Below, one piece after another: positions 1-9,382 of a stretch of DNA of 64,000 nucleotides. The position numbers were made by a program, and so were the translations under genes. The notes under the pieces are model-generated. The model ran no database searches. It was not told the DNA's origin and saw nothing but the letters and a program-made list of their open reading frames with translations. The stretch is from assembly GCF_021277265.1 (NCBI RefSeq), contig NZ_JAJSOH010000010.1:62001-126000 (forward strand). The letters run 5' to 3'. Position 1 is the stretch's first letter. Every line of letters begins with the position of its first letter. Source of the DNA: Kineosporia rhizophila (GTDB taxonomy: Bacteria > Actinomycetota > Actinomycetes > Actinomycetales > Kineosporiaceae).

Positions 1-165
1 GATCAGTGCGTGGTGACGATCGGGGGCGCGGACGCCGAGTCGATGGCGCCGTGGCTGAGCCTGGTCGGGTCCGAGTTCCGGGTGTTGTCACCGCCGGAGC
101 TGGCGGAGGCGGTGGGGAGGGTGGCGGAGCGGATGCAGCGCTCAGCGATTCCGCCGGTCTCCTAA
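1..165 (+). CDS. WYL-domain transcriptional regulator, C-terminal end (partial)
   Basis: The window opens inside this gene; 54 codons and the TAA stop are visible. The residues read like the tail of a WYL-domain (YafY/PafC-type) regulator: an alternating hydrophobic strand (VVTIGG), then a WLSL helix, then the usual closing sequence FRVLSPPELAEAV followed by an amphipathic helix rich in Glu and Arg. WYL proteins normally carry an N-terminal HTH that binds DNA and a C-terminal ligand-sensing region; only the C-terminal extension lies here. No neighbour informs the regulon. The family call rests on a short segment and is moderate. Confidence 0.55.
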   Translation, partial: DQCVVTIGGADAESMAPWLSLVGSEFRVLSPPELAEAVGRVAERMQRSAIPPVS

Positions 166-276
166 ATTCACGGCAAAGACTCTCCACAATAGGGCATAGC
201 GCACATCTCCTCGCGCGGTTCTCACAGCATTCACCTAACCTTCGAACGTTGTTGAAGGTTGAGTGAAAGGCCGTGC

Positions 277-1407
277 ATGTCCGTCCCGAACCGCTTCACC
301 GCCCTGGACGGCCTGCGCGGCCTGGCGGCCCTGGTGGTGGTCTTCTTCCACCTGCGCCGCGAGCTGCGCGACCTCGGTGCCCCGGAGACCGTCGACCGGC
401 TGGTCACCGGCGGCTACCTGATGGTCGACCTGTTCTTCGTGCTCAGCGGTTTCGTGCTGGCCCGCACCCTGCTGCGCACCGACGGCCTGCGCTCGGCCGC
501 CCGCTTCGCGGCGCTGCGGGTGCGGCGCTTCATGCCGCTGCACCTGACCGGCTGGACGATCGCCCTGGCCGGAGTCTCGTTCGCCGCCCTGTGCCAGGCC
601 CTGAACCTGTTCCACACCCCCGAGGCCGGCGCCTTCACCCACGACGACACCACGCCCCGGGCCTGGATCACCAGCTTCTTCCTGGTGCAGGGTTTCGTCG
701 GCCCGCTGTTCGCCGGGTACGCGGCCGCCTGGTCGCTGTCGATCGAGCTCTGGGCCAACATCCTGGTGGTCGTCGTGATCGCCGTGCTCGCGCCCCGGCT
801 GCGCAGCCTGGTCGGCCCGGTGGCGCTGGTCGCCGGGGCCGTGATCCTCTCGCTCACCCCCGCCGACGCCGAGAACACGGTGGGCTGGGTGGCGTTCGGG
901 CGGGGCCTGGGCGGTCTCGGCGCGGGCATGGTGGCCTACGAGCTGTACCTGTGGCTGGCGGCCCGTCCGGGCCGGAAGGTGCGGGCGGCGATGCCGCTCG
1001 GCGTGATCGGGCTCCTGCTCGTGGTGCTGGCCTGCTGGGAGCGCGAGCTGGTCCGGGAGCTGCGGTTCCTGCCCATGCTGGGTCTGGCCGTGCTGCTGGT
1101 GATCAGCCTGGCCCTGCCCACCGGCGGCCCGGCCCAGTGGCTGCTGAACCGGCCGGTCGCGCAGTGGCTGGGCAGCCGGTCGTTCGCGATCTACGCGCTG
1201 CACGGCCCCGTGCTGGTGACCTTCGAGCTGGTCATCAGCCTGGCCGGTCTCGACCAGGACGCCCCGCCGGTGGCCGCCGCTCTGGTCTCGGCCACGCTCG
1301 CGGGCACGTTCGTCGCGGCCGAGATCGGCCACCGGTACATCGAGCAGGCCTGGCTGCCGCGCCGGAAGGCGCCGGCGCAGCCGGCCCGCGAACCGGTGCC
1401 CGCCTGA
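277..1407 (+). CDS. acyltransferase 3 family membrane protein
   Basis: A 376-residue polytopic membrane protein. The N-terminus has the acyltransferase 3 signature (ALDGLRGLAALVVVFFHLRR, carrying the conserved R...H region), the second helix reads LFFVLSGFVLA, and AWSLSIELW matches the family's usual SLSxEhW motif. About ten hydrophobic segments cover the whole length, and the last ends in HRYIEQ, typical of the OafA/YrhL group. Members O-acylate envelope sugars or secondary metabolites; the substrate cannot be read here. I chose the ATG at 277 because GAAAGG lies 6 nt upstream; a TTG at 259 is in frame but has no ribosome site. It is a single gene followed by an opposing lipoprotein gene. 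Confidence 0.85.
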   Translation: MSVPNRFTALDGLRGLAALVVVFFHLRRELRDLGAPETVDRLVTGGYLMVDLFFVLSGFVLARTLLRTDGLRSAARFAALRVRRFMPLHLTGWTIALAGVSFAALCQALNLFHTPEAGAFTHDDTTPRAWITSFFLVQGFVGPLFAGYAAAWSLSIELWANILVVVVIAVLAPRLRSLVGPVALVAGAVILSLTPADAENTVGWVAFGRGLGGLGAGMVAYELYLWLAARPGRKVRAAMPLGVIGLLLVVLACWERELVRELRFLPMLGLAVLLVISLALPTGGPAQWLLNRPVAQWLGSRSFAIYALHGPVLVTFELVISLAGLDQDAPPVAAALVSATLAGTFVAAEIGHRYIEQAWLPRRKAPAQPAREPVPA

Positions 1408-1414
1408 GCCGTTC

Positions 1415-1852
1415 TCAGCGGGCGAGCTTGGACATCGCGTCGAGGTCGATGACGGTCAGCGCCTTCGAGCGGGCCCCCGGGCACCCCTCGTTCAGCATGT
1501 TGTCCACCTCGACGTCGCGCAGGGTGGCGTCGGGGGTGGTCGAGGTCTCGAAGGCCGCGGTGAGGGCCTTGCGGAAGGCGGACCGGGCGTGCGGCACGGT
1601 GGGCTTGGCGCCCAGGTCGGCCAGCGTGGCCTCGACCACGTCGCACACCATGATCAGATTGATGTCGTAGCGCGCGGTCTCGGTCGGCTCCGCGGCCTCG
1701 GTCTCGCCGGAGGTGGTCGCCGCCTGGGTCGGGGCCGGGGCGGTCTGCTCGGCGGTGGTCCCGCTGGCGCCGTTCCCGCACCCCGCCAGCACGAGCCCGA
1801 GCAGCGGGGCCGCTACCGCCACGCCAACTGCCTTACGCAAACCAGATGCCAC
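1415..1852 (-). CDS. small secreted lipoprotein, function unknown
   Basis: A 145-residue protein with a lipoprotein signal peptide: KAVGVAVAAPLLGLVLAGC gives a hydrophobic core and an LAGC lipobox, so the mature protein should be lipid-anchored outside the membrane. After the lipobox comes a Thr/Glu/Ala-rich linker (to about residue 60) and then a helical domain of about 85 residues with two Cys (MVCDVVE and NEGCPGAR) that could form a disulphide. The start is GTG, with GGAGA about 7 nt upstream. The next gene on the same strand (2041-2535) is another small lipoprotein whose C-terminal half has a similar layout (MQEECPKV, TEALEI), so the two are probably distant paralogues. I recognise no family. 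Confidence 0.75.
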   Translation of the reverse strand: MASGLRKAVGVAVAAPLLGLVLAGCGNGASGTTAEQTAPAPTQAATTSGETEAAEPTETARYDINLIMVCDVVEATLADLGAKPTVPHARSAFRKALTAAFETSTTPDATLRDVEVDNMLNEGCPGARSKALTVIDLDAMSKLAR

Positions 1853-2040
1853 GGTAAGTTCTCCGGATCAGTCTTTTCAGAAGGTCAGATCGCCTTCGAC
1901 CTCGGCCCTTGCCCCCCGGTGGCCGTCCAGCAGGCTACCTCCTGAGTCCCAGTTGTCACACCGCACGGCAAAAGCACGACCCGGACGCGATGCGTTCGCG
2001 CCCGGGTCGTGGTGATTCGCCCGGATGTCCGGGGCGGAGA

Positions 2041-2535
2041 TCAGTTGCGGTAGAGCTCGTTCAGGCTGTCGCGCTGGGTGATCTCGAGCGCCTCGGTGTG
2101 CACCTTCGGGCACTCCTCCTGCATCACCGCGTCGAGGTCGAAGCTGTCCGCCCCCTCCTCGTCCTGCCCCAGGGTGTTGAAGATGGTGGCCACCGTGGCC
2201 GCGAGCTGCGTGGCGGCCGCCTCGGCGTCGCCGCCCTCGCTGGTGCTCACCACCGCGCGCACGGTGCTGCAGGCCAGCTCGGCCTGCCCCTTCTGGCCCA
2301 GGTTCTGGGCGGCGTCCTGCAGGGCGTCTTCCGCCTGGCTGAGGTCGGGGATGCTGTCGGCCGCCGACTCCAGCTCCTGGGCCGTGTCGTTGAGCTCGTT
2401 GGCCGTGTCGTTGAGCTGGTTGATCTGGTCGGCGGTGGAGCCCTCGCCACTGCACGCGGCCAGCAGGAGTGCGGCGAGCGGCAGCACCACCAGTGTGCGG
2501 ACCGCCCCCGACCGCTTCGAAACCACACTGCGCAT
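2041..2535 (-). CDS. small secreted lipoprotein, function unknown
   Basis: A 164-residue lipoprotein. The N-terminus (two Arg, then LVVLPLAALLLAAC) is a signal peptide with an LAAC lipobox. The mature part has heptad-like repeats (ADQINQLNDTANELNDTAQEL) predicting a short coiled coil, then a helical domain with two Cys (LACSTV and EECPKV), matching the Cys layout of the lipoprotein gene at 1415-1852. I placed the start at the ATG at 2535, which has GGGAGG about 10 nt upstream; a longer open frame extends into the divergent kinase gene but lacks a signal peptide. The gene diverges from the hybrid histidine kinase, with 115 bp between them. An extracytoplasmic sensor partner is possible but unproven. 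Confidence 0.75.
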   Translation of the reverse strand: MRSVVSKRSGAVRTLVVLPLAALLLAACSGEGSTADQINQLNDTANELNDTAQELESAADSIPDLSQAEDALQDAAQNLGQKGQAELACSTVRAVVSTSEGGDAEAAATQLAATVATIFNTLGQDEEGADSFDLDAVMQEECPKVHTEALEITQRDSLNELYRN

Positions 2536-2650
2536 GACCTGCTGCCTCCCATTGACCGACCTCCCGAACAACTCACTGATCCAACGGTGGCCCCGAAGAG
2601 CGGGTTCCGCCGGGTGCAGCACCACCGTCGCAGCCCCGGATGAGAGTTCC

Positions 2651-5600
2651 ATGAGGGATGCGGTGACGGTCCAGCGCGAGGTCCGGCGCGCCGATGTCCC
2701 AGAGGTGACCGAGCACTCCCAGCTCCCGGACGAGGTGGACGGGCCCGCTCCGGCCGAGGCCCGCCGCCTGGCCGAGCTGGACACGTACCGCATCCTGGAC
2801 ACCGACCCCGAGCCCGGCTTCGACGCCCTGGTCCGGGTGGCGTCGTCGATCGCCCGCACCCCCAGCTCCACGATCACCCTGATCGACGAGCACCGGCAGT
2901 GGTTCAAGGCGGCGGTGGGCATGGCCAACCGGGAGGGTGAGCGCCGCACCGCCTTCTGCGACCGGGTGGTCTCCGACCGGGCCCCGGTGATCGTCACCGA
3001 CGCCAGCACCGACCCCCGGTTCTTCGACAACCCCCTGGTCACCGACGAACCGCAGATCCGCTTCTACGCCGGCTTCCCGCTCGAGACGCCCAGCGGTGAG
3101 GTGCTGGGCACGCTCTGCGTGATCGACTACGAGCCGCGCCATCTCACCGACGAGCAGCTGGAGCTGCTGCGGGTGCTCAGCGAGCAGGTGATGACCCAGC
3201 TCACGCTGCGGCGCACGTTGTTCGAGCGGGAGCAGGAACTGGCCGAGCGGCAGCGCCTGATCAAGCTGCTGGCCAGCTCCGAGAGCCGCTACCGCACCCT
3301 GGTCGAGAGCTCGCCCGACATCATCGGCCGGATGTCGCCGCAGGGGCAGCTGCTCTACGCCTCCCCCGCCCTCCAGCACGTGCTCGGTCTCTCCCCCGAG
3401 GCCGCCACGAACACCACCGACATCGTCGGGATGATGGTGCACCCGGACGAGCGGGAGGCCGCCCGCCAGGCCGTGCGGGACGTGGCCGGCGGGCAGCGGC
3501 GGGAGTTCACCAGCCGGGTCCGGCACGTCGGCACCGGCGGCTACCGGCTGATCGAGGTGAGCATGCTGCCGATCCCGGACGAGGACGGCACGGTCACCGA
3601 GCTGATGCTGATCGGCCGCGACGTCACCGACCGGACGGCCGCGCAGCAGGCCCTGGGCGAGGCCAACGCCGAGGCGCTGCGGCGCGGCCGCCAGCTCGAG
3701 GAGGCCCAGGAGATCGCCGAGCTGGCCAGCTGGGCGGTCGACCTCTCGACCGGCGAGTCGTGGTGGTCGCCGCAGCTGTACCGGCTCTTCGGGGTCGTTC
3801 CCGGGCAGGTCCACCCGACCGTGGAGCTGTCCCGCACCTTCATCCATCCCGACGACCGCGAGCGGGTCACCTCGGCCACCGCCCGGATCCGTGACGGCGG
3901 GGTGGCCGAGCAGCTGGAGTACCGGATCGTGCGCCGCGACGGCGAGGAACGCATCGTGCAGGCCCGGGGCCGGCGCGAGACCGACCCCGACGGCCGCACC
4001 GTGCACGTGGTCGGCACCCTGTTCGACGTCACCGAGCTGCGCCGCACCGAACGCGAGGTGCGCCGGGCCCGGGACCTGCTGGTCCAGGTGCTCGACGCCA
4101 CCGAGCACGCCTTCGTCGCGATCGACCCGCAGGGCCGGATCACGCTGTGGAACCGCGGCGCCGAGCACCTGCTGGGCTACACCGCGGACGAGGTGCTGGG
4201 CACCCGGCGGGCCCTGTCCTGGCACGACCCGGACGAGATGGCCCAGATCGCGGCCGAGGTCGGCGAGCCCTTCGGTCTGGCCCTGCTCACCGGCCACCTC
4301 GACCACCCGGCGCTGCGCCGGCCCCGCACGCACATCGCCAAGGACGGCACCCGGCACACCGTCGAGGTGTCGATGCGGCCGATGTACGACGGCGACCCGG
4401 ACGTGATCTGCGGCTACATCGGGGTGGTCACCGACGTGACCGCGCGGGTGCGGGCCGAGAAGGAACGCGACGCGCAGAGCCACATGCTGCGCGCGGTGAT
4501 CCACAACAACCAGTCGATCATCACCGTGAAGGACCTGAGCGGCCACTACCTGATGGTGAACCAGGCGTTCCTGGACGCCTTCGGGATCGACGAGAAGGAG
4601 ATCGTCGGGGCCACCGACGAGCTGCTCGACCCCCGGCTGGCCAGCCGCTGGCGGGCCAACGACCGGCGTGGGCTGCGGGGTCCGGTACAGGTCGACGAGA
4701 TCGCCGACCTGGCCGACGGCCGGCACTGGTACGACACCGTGCGCATCCCGCTGCAGGACGAGGCCGGCCAGACCTACGCGATCTGCACGGTGGCCCTGGA
4801 CGTGACCGAGCGGCGCCGGGCCGAGGCCGAGAAGGCCGCCGCGATGGAGGCGATGACCCACGCCCGGGACGCCGCGGTGGCGGCGACCAAGGCCAAGTCG
4901 GCCTTCCTGGCCACCATGAGCCACGAGATCCGGACCCCGATGAACGCCGTGATCGGGATGACCGGCCTGCTGCTGGAGACCCCGCTGAACGACGAGCAGC
5001 GCGAGCTGCTGCTGACCGTGCGCAGCAGCGGCGACCAGCTGCTGGCGATCATCAACGACATCCTCGACTTCTCCAAGATCGAGGCCGGTGACCTGGACCT
5101 CGAGGAGCACCCGTTCGAGCTGCGGGAGTGCGTCGAGGGGGTGGTCGCCCAGTTCGCCGGGTCGCTGAAGAACATCGACCTGGTCTCGCACGTGGACCTG
5201 GACTGCCCGGCGGTGGTGGTGGGTGACGTCACCCGGCTGCGGCAGGTGCTGACCAACCTGGTGAGCAACGCGATCAAGTTCACTACCCAGGGCGACGTGC
5301 TGCTGAAGGTCGAGCTGGAGGAGGAACCGCTGAACCCGGTGGACCCGGCCGCGGGCGACTGGGACGCCACCGACGCGAGCGTGGGCGAGCGGGCGCGCCT
5401 GCGGTTCACCGTGGCGGACACCGGGATCGGCATCTCCAAGGAGAACATGGGCCGGTTGTTCCGGTCGTTCAGCCAGGTCGATGCCTCCACCACGCGGCTG
5501 TACGGCGGCACCGGGCTGGGCCTGGCGATCAGCAAGGCGATCGTCGAGGCGATGTCCGGGCAGCTGACCGTGACCAGCGAGGTGGGCGTGGGCTCGCGGT

Positions 5601-6508
5601 TCACCTTCGCCGTGGCCCTCGGCCTGCCCCAGGGCCCGGACCGGCAGGGGCTGCCGAAGCGCCCGCCGGCCGTGGTGGCCGGACGGCACGTGCTGATCGT
5701 GGACGACAGCGACACCAACCGCCAGATCCTGCGGCTGCAGCTGGAGAGCTTCGGGATGGTCTGTCAGGACAGCCCCTCCCCGCTCGACGCGCTGGCCCTG
5801 ATCGGCAGCGGCGTGCAGTTCGACCTGGCGATCCTGGACTACGCGATGCCGGTGATGGACGGTGTGCAGCTGGCCCTGGCCCTGCGTCAGCTGCCCGGTG
5901 GCAAGGACCTTCCGCTGGTGCTGCTGTCCAGCATCGGCCGGCGTGACCGCAGTCAGGAGAAGGTGTTCGCCTCGGTGCTGACCAAGCCGATCCGCAGCGC
6001 CGCCCTGGTCGAGGCCCTGGGACAGGCGCTCGTTCCGGAGACGTCCGGTCCGCCCGCCCAGATCCCGCAGCCCAGCCCGCCGGGCGACCAGGCCCAGCCC
6101 GCCCCGCGCGACCGCGACCTCACGGTGGCCGGCAAACTGCGGATCCTGCTGGTCGAGGACAACGAGATCAACCAGAAGGTGGGCCGGCTGATGCTGGGCA
6201 AGCTCGGGCACACGGTCGAGCTGGCCAACAACGGCCTGGAGGCGGTGGAGGCGCTGGAGCGGCTCGACTACGACGTCGTGCTGATGGACATGCACATGCC
6301 GGTGATGGACGGCCTCGAGGCGACCCGGACGATCCGCGCACAGATCCCGCCCGGCCGTCAGCCGCACATCATCGCGATGACCGCGAGCGTGACCAAGGAG
6401 GACCGGGACGCCTGCGCGGCCGCCGGGATGGACGGCTACCTGTCCAAGCCGGTGCGGGCCGAGGACCTGACCGAGGCGCTCGGCGGGGTACCCCTGAGGC
6501 AGACCTGA
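2651..6508 (+). CDS. GAF/multi-PAS hybrid sensor histidine kinase with two receiver domains
   Basis: A 1285-residue cytosolic hybrid kinase. Domain order by eye: GAF (about 30-190), four PAS modules (about 210-330, 355-465, 480-600, 610-725; the second is PAS_3-like), a HisKA dimerisation helix with phospho-acceptor His758 in MSHEIRTPMN, a HATPase with N box (LTNLVSNAIKF), G1 (VADTGIGIS) and G2 (GGTGLGLAIS), then two receivers (about 1012-1125, LDYAMPVMDG; about 1162-1280, LMDMHMPVMDG). Both receivers keep the acidic pocket, phospho-Asp and Lys. No membrane segment is present, so input is cytosolic (redox, light or small ligand). There is no HPt domain and no response-regulator gene next door, so the partner is elsewhere. 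The ATG at 2651 is the first start that precedes the GAF region; its ribosome site is weak. Confidence 0.93.
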   Translation: MRDAVTVQREVRRADVPEVTEHSQLPDEVDGPAPAEARRLAELDTYRILDTDPEPGFDALVRVASSIARTPSSTITLIDEHRQWFKAAVGMANREGERRTAFCDRVVSDRAPVIVTDASTDPRFFDNPLVTDEPQIRFYAGFPLETPSGEVLGTLCVIDYEPRHLTDEQLELLRVLSEQVMTQLTLRRTLFEREQELAERQRLIKLLASSESRYRTLVESSPDIIGRMSPQGQLLYASPALQHVLGLSPEAATNTTDIVGMMVHPDEREAARQAVRDVAGGQRREFTSRVRHVGTGGYRLIEVSMLPIPDEDGTVTELMLIGRDVTDRTAAQQALGEANAEALRRGRQLEEAQEIAELASWAVDLSTGESWWSPQLYRLFGVVPGQVHPTVELSRTFIHPDDRERVTSATARIRDGGVAEQLEYRIVRRDGEERIVQARGRRETDPDGRTVHVVGTLFDVTELRRTEREVRRARDLLVQVLDATEHAFVAIDPQGRITLWNRGAEHLLGYTADEVLGTRRALSWHDPDEMAQIAAEVGEPFGLALLTGHLDHPALRRPRTHIAKDGTRHTVEVSMRPMYDGDPDVICGYIGVVTDVTARVRAEKERDAQSHMLRAVIHNNQSIITVKDLSGHYLMVNQAFLDAFGIDEKEIVGATDELLDPRLASRWRANDRRGLRGPVQVDEIADLADGRHWYDTVRIPLQDEAGQTYAICTVALDVTERRRAEAEKAAAMEAMTHARDAAVAATKAKSAFLATMSHEIRTPMNAVIGMTGLLLETPLNDEQRELLLTVRSSGDQLLAIINDILDFSKIEAGDLDLEEHPFELRECVEGVVAQFAGSLKNIDLVSHVDLDCPAVVVGDVTRLRQVLTNLVSNAIKFTTQGDVLLKVELEEEPLNPVDPAAGDWDATDASVGERARLRFTVADTGIGISKENMGRLFRSFSQVDASTTRLYGGTGLGLAISKAIVEAMSGQLTVTSEVGVGSRFTFAVALGLPQGPDRQGLPKRPPAVVAGRHVLIVDDSDTNRQILRLQLESFGMVCQDSPSPLDALALIGSGVQFDLAILDYAMPVMDGVQLALALRQLPGGKDLPLVLLSSIGRRDRSQEKVFASVLTKPIRSAALVEALGQALVPETSGPPAQIPQPSPPGDQAQPAPRDRDLTVAGKLRILLVEDNEINQKVGRLMLGKLGHTVELANNGLEAVEALERLDYDVVLMDMHMPVMDGLEATRTIRAQIPPGRQPHIIAMTASVTKEDRDACAAAGMDGYLSKPVRAEDLTEALGGVPLRQT

Positions 6509-6515
6509 TTGAAGA

Positions 6516-6539
6516 CGTTTGCCCGCCTCGGGCGAAACG
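6516..6539 (+). terminator. probable intrinsic terminator after the hybrid kinase
   Basis: An inverted repeat starts 7 nt past the kinase stop codon: CGTTTGCCCG, loop CCT, then CGGGCGAAACG. It pairs over ten base pairs with one bulged G. No U-tract follows, which is common in high-GC actinobacteria. It separates the kinase from the protease gene at 6576. Confidence 0.5.
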
Positions 6540-6563
6540 GTCACCTCAGTGGGTGGTAACCCC

Positions 6564-6578
6564 TAGAGTCCCCCGGTG
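6564..6578 (+). promoter_or_regulatory. candidate leaderless promoter -10 (TAGAGT) of the M48 protease gene
   Basis: TAGAGT at 6564-6569 is followed after 6 nt by the GTG at 6576. This is the spacing expected when transcription starts at the start codon itself. There is no Shine-Dalgarno sequence before this GTG, which agrees. I saw no clear -35. Confidence 0.35.
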
Positions 6579-8555
6579 GGTGCTTGGGGAATGCGGTTGC
6601 GGGTCTGGGCGAGCGTTGCGTTGCTGGTGTTGTTCCCAGTGGTGCTGATGGCTGTTCTGGTGCTGATCCTGGTGTTGTTCGTGATCGGCATCAAGTACGC
6701 CGGCCAGCTCGGCGGCAAGGTCATCGTGCTGGCGTTCCCACTGGTCGCGGCCGTGTTCGCGACCGGCCGCGAACTCCTGCGGCTGCGCCGGCTCCCGCCC
6801 GCCCCCGGGCTGGAGATCTCGCCGCAGCAGGAACCCCGGCTCTGGGCCGAGATCCGGGCGGTGGCCGAGGCCATGGACGAGGACCCGCCCGACCGGGTGG
6901 TGCTCTTCGGCCGGGTCACGGCGGCCGTCACCGAGGCCTCGGGCCGACGCGAGCTGCTGATCGGCCTGCCTCTGCTGATCGGTCTCACCCGGGCCGAACT
7001 GCGGGCCGTGATCGCCCACGAGATGGGTCATCTGGCGCACGGTCACACCCGCGGCAGCACCTTCGTCCACCGCGCCCACTACTTCCTCCAGGCCACCCTC
7101 GACAACCACGACCCGGGCCTGGTCCGGCGCCTGCTCGTGGTGTACCTGAAGCTGTACGAACGGGTCTCGGCCTCGGTCCGCCGGGAGAAGGAACGCCAGG
7201 CCGACCAGTGGGCCGCCCGGCTGGCCGGACCGGAGGCGATGGCCGCCGCGCTGAGCCGGCTGCACTTCTTGTCCCTGGCCTGGGGGCAGGTGCTCGGCTC
7301 CTACGGGCAGGCGATGGTGAACGGCGGGCCCCGGGGCAGCCTCTCCGAGGCTTTCTCCGGCGTGATCCGCCACTCCGGCCCCGCCCTCGAGGAGGAGGTC
7401 CGCCGCCACCCCCGGCCCACCTCGCCCTACGACTCCCACCCGCCGGTGCCGGAGCGCATCGAACTGCTGCGTCGACTGCCCGTGCCGGACCCCCGCTCGG
7501 CGCCGTACCTGGAGTACCCGGACGAGCCGGCCTGGTCGTGGCTGATGCAGCCGGGGCAGCGCCTGACCGAGGTGGAGGCCACCCAGATCGCCCCCGGCCC
7601 CAGCCCCGCCGTCTCCGACTGGTCCAGCGTTCTCACCCGGCGCATGCTGCAGACCCACGACGAGTCGGCGGCCCTGCTGATGGGTGCTCTGCAACAGCTG
7701 GACCGGGACGCCCCGCCCACGCTCGACTCGGTGCTGCGGGTGATGGCGGCCGGGCACGGCGAACGGCTCGCCGCCCCGTTGCTCCGGGGCGACACCCCGC
7801 GCGAGCAGCGCTCGGCCCAGTCCCGGCAGGTCCTGGGCCACACGCTGCTGGGCGCGATCATCACCCTGCTGGGCCAGGAGCGGCGGGTGGCCGCGCTACC
7901 CGACTTCAGCCCCCAGGGCCCGTTCCGGATCGACTACCGGCACCCGGACGGCCACTCCTTCGAACCTCCCCTGGACGAGGTCCTGGACGACCCGCTGAAC
8001 GATGCCCTGGAAGACCCGCGCGCGGTCGGCCATCTGGCCGACGTACTGATCTGGGCCGGACTCGACCTGCACCGGCCGGTCGCTCCCCCGGACCGGCCGG
8101 GCGGTGCACTGCTGGCCGGGGCGGTGGCCCTGGCCAAGATCACCGTGAAGGGGCCGGCCCGTCACCACCTGCGTCCCCGGGGTGCGCAGGACGTGCTGGT
8201 GTTCGACGAGGGCATCCTGGCCGGGCGCACCCCGCCGGAGGGCCGGATGAATCCCTGGCGGGCGCTGAAGTGGGTCTTCACCCCGCGCAGCCACCACCAC
8301 GACCGCGCCCTGCACCGGATCCAGGCCTTCGCCGACCAGGTCGGCGCCCACCCCCAGGCCTGGGCCCTGGCCAACGGCGGGACGTGGCTCACCTTCCGGC
8401 AGATCTCGGAGGTGAAGCACCGCGACGCCCTGGTCTCCGAGGGACAGGTGATGAAGCTGACGCTGAAAGACGGTTCCCGGGTCCAGATCGAGACCACCAA
8501 CGCCGGGCTGTGGATCGACGACGTGCCCCGGGTGGTGGCCGCCGCGATCAGCTGA
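6576..8555 (+). CDS. membrane-anchored M48-family (Ste24/HtpX-like) zinc metalloprotease
   Basis: A 659-residue protein with two or three N-terminal membrane segments (about 10-60) followed by an M48 peptidase domain. The zinc motif HEMGH (His148, His152) sits in VIAHEMGHLAHGH, and the downstream EKERQADQWAARLAG supplies the expected third-ligand Glu and the conserved Asp/Arg. The rest, about 400 residues after the catalytic core, is an extra soluble region with no motif I recognise. M48 enzymes cleave membrane or misfolded proteins; the substrate is unknown. The GTG at 6576 fits a leaderless transcript; the ATG at 6591 is the alternative. The gene is monocistronic and convergent with the methyltransferase gene. 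Confidence 0.85.
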   Translation: MGAWGMRLRVWASVALLVLFPVVLMAVLVLILVLFVIGIKYAGQLGGKVIVLAFPLVAAVFATGRELLRLRRLPPAPGLEISPQQEPRLWAEIRAVAEAMDEDPPDRVVLFGRVTAAVTEASGRRELLIGLPLLIGLTRAELRAVIAHEMGHLAHGHTRGSTFVHRAHYFLQATLDNHDPGLVRRLLVVYLKLYERVSASVRREKERQADQWAARLAGPEAMAAALSRLHFLSLAWGQVLGSYGQAMVNGGPRGSLSEAFSGVIRHSGPALEEEVRRHPRPTSPYDSHPPVPERIELLRRLPVPDPRSAPYLEYPDEPAWSWLMQPGQRLTEVEATQIAPGPSPAVSDWSSVLTRRMLQTHDESAALLMGALQQLDRDAPPTLDSVLRVMAAGHGERLAAPLLRGDTPREQRSAQSRQVLGHTLLGAIITLLGQERRVAALPDFSPQGPFRIDYRHPDGHSFEPPLDEVLDDPLNDALEDPRAVGHLADVLIWAGLDLHRPVAPPDRPGGALLAGAVALAKITVKGPARHHLRPRGAQDVLVFDEGILAGRTPPEGRMNPWRALKWVFTPRSHHHDRALHRIQAFADQVGAHPQAWALANGGTWLTFRQISEVKHRDALVSEGQVMKLTLKDGSRVQIETTNAGLWIDDVPRVVAAAIS

Positions 8556-8561
8556 CCGGGT

Positions 8562-9185
8562 TCACGCCTGCACCGAGCGGGCGACCACGAACCAGGTGCC
8601 GGTGAACAGCACCTCGCCGCCGATCTCGGCGGTGAGCTGCCGGGGCGAGAGGAATCGCTTGTACACCTGGTGCCGGGACCCGTCGTTCAGCACCCGTTCC
8701 TCGGTGCGGGACTCGGGCAGCCCGGGCCGCAGGGCCGAGTCGATGACGATCAGCTCGGGTGCCACCCGCCGCGCCTGGGCCAGGAACATCTCCCGCTCGT
8801 CCTCCGGCAGGTGCCCGTAGAAGTGACCGGTGACCACGCGGTTGAAGGCGCCGTCGGCGAACGGCAGGTTCAGCGCGTCGCCGGTCATCGCCACCCCCTC
8901 GGGCAGCCGCGACTGGGTCAGCGCGACCATCGCCGGGCTCTGGTCGAGCGCCACCACCATCCCGGCCAGGTGACGGGTGAGAAAGCCGCTGCCGCAGGCG
9001 ATGTCGAGGGTGCGCGCGGCGGGCAGACCGGAAACGAACTCGACCAGGCGGATCACCTCTTCCCGCCAGCCGGGCCGATTGCGCGACGCGAACCGCCCCT
9101 CGCCGGTGTACCAGTCGTCGTACTCCCGGGCCCGCTTCTGGTAGTAGGCCGCGGTCGCCGCGTCCCTGGCGAACGAATGCAGCAT
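8562..9185 (-). CDS. class I SAM-dependent methyltransferase
   Basis: A 207-residue Rossmann-fold methyltransferase. Motif I is TLDIACGSGFLT (about residues 60-71), the acidic strand-2 residue lies in VVALDQSP, motif II-like GDALNLPFADGAFN follows, and the strand-4 region is VVTGHFYGHL. The N-terminal YYQKRAREYDDWY resembles small-molecule methyltransferases of the UbiE/Methyltransf_11 type. The substrate cannot be deduced. ATG start with GAGGT about 5 nt upstream. It stands alone, convergent with the metalloprotease gene. Confidence 0.82.
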   Translation of the reverse strand: MLHSFARDAATAAYYQKRAREYDDWYTGEGRFASRNRPGWREEVIRLVEFVSGLPAARTLDIACGSGFLTRHLAGMVVALDQSPAMVALTQSRLPEGVAMTGDALNLPFADGAFNRVVTGHFYGHLPEDEREMFLAQARRVAPELIVIDSALRPGLPESRTEERVLNDGSRHQVYKRFLSPRQLTAEIGGEVLFTGTWFVVARSVQA

Positions 9186-9382
9186 GGGACCTCAGTTCAT
9201 CCGTCCGGTTGCAGATGGCCGTCCGCAGGTTACCTCGACTTTCTGTGACCGTTAGGTAACTCCACGCAAGTGATCGATCCCCGTCAAACACCTGGCCGGA
9301 TCCGGGACTACTCCTCGCGCACCGGCCGTTGCCACCTCAGGAAGACCAGCACGTTCGGAAACCGTGACGAAGGGCAGCAACC

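Noticed and set aside
2573..6544. A very long antisense open frame opposite the hybrid kinase
   Set aside because: It is the complement of a gene with extreme third-position GC; its product is His/Gly/Arg-rich without domains, whereas the sense strand encodes clear GAF, PAS, HisKA and receiver motifs.
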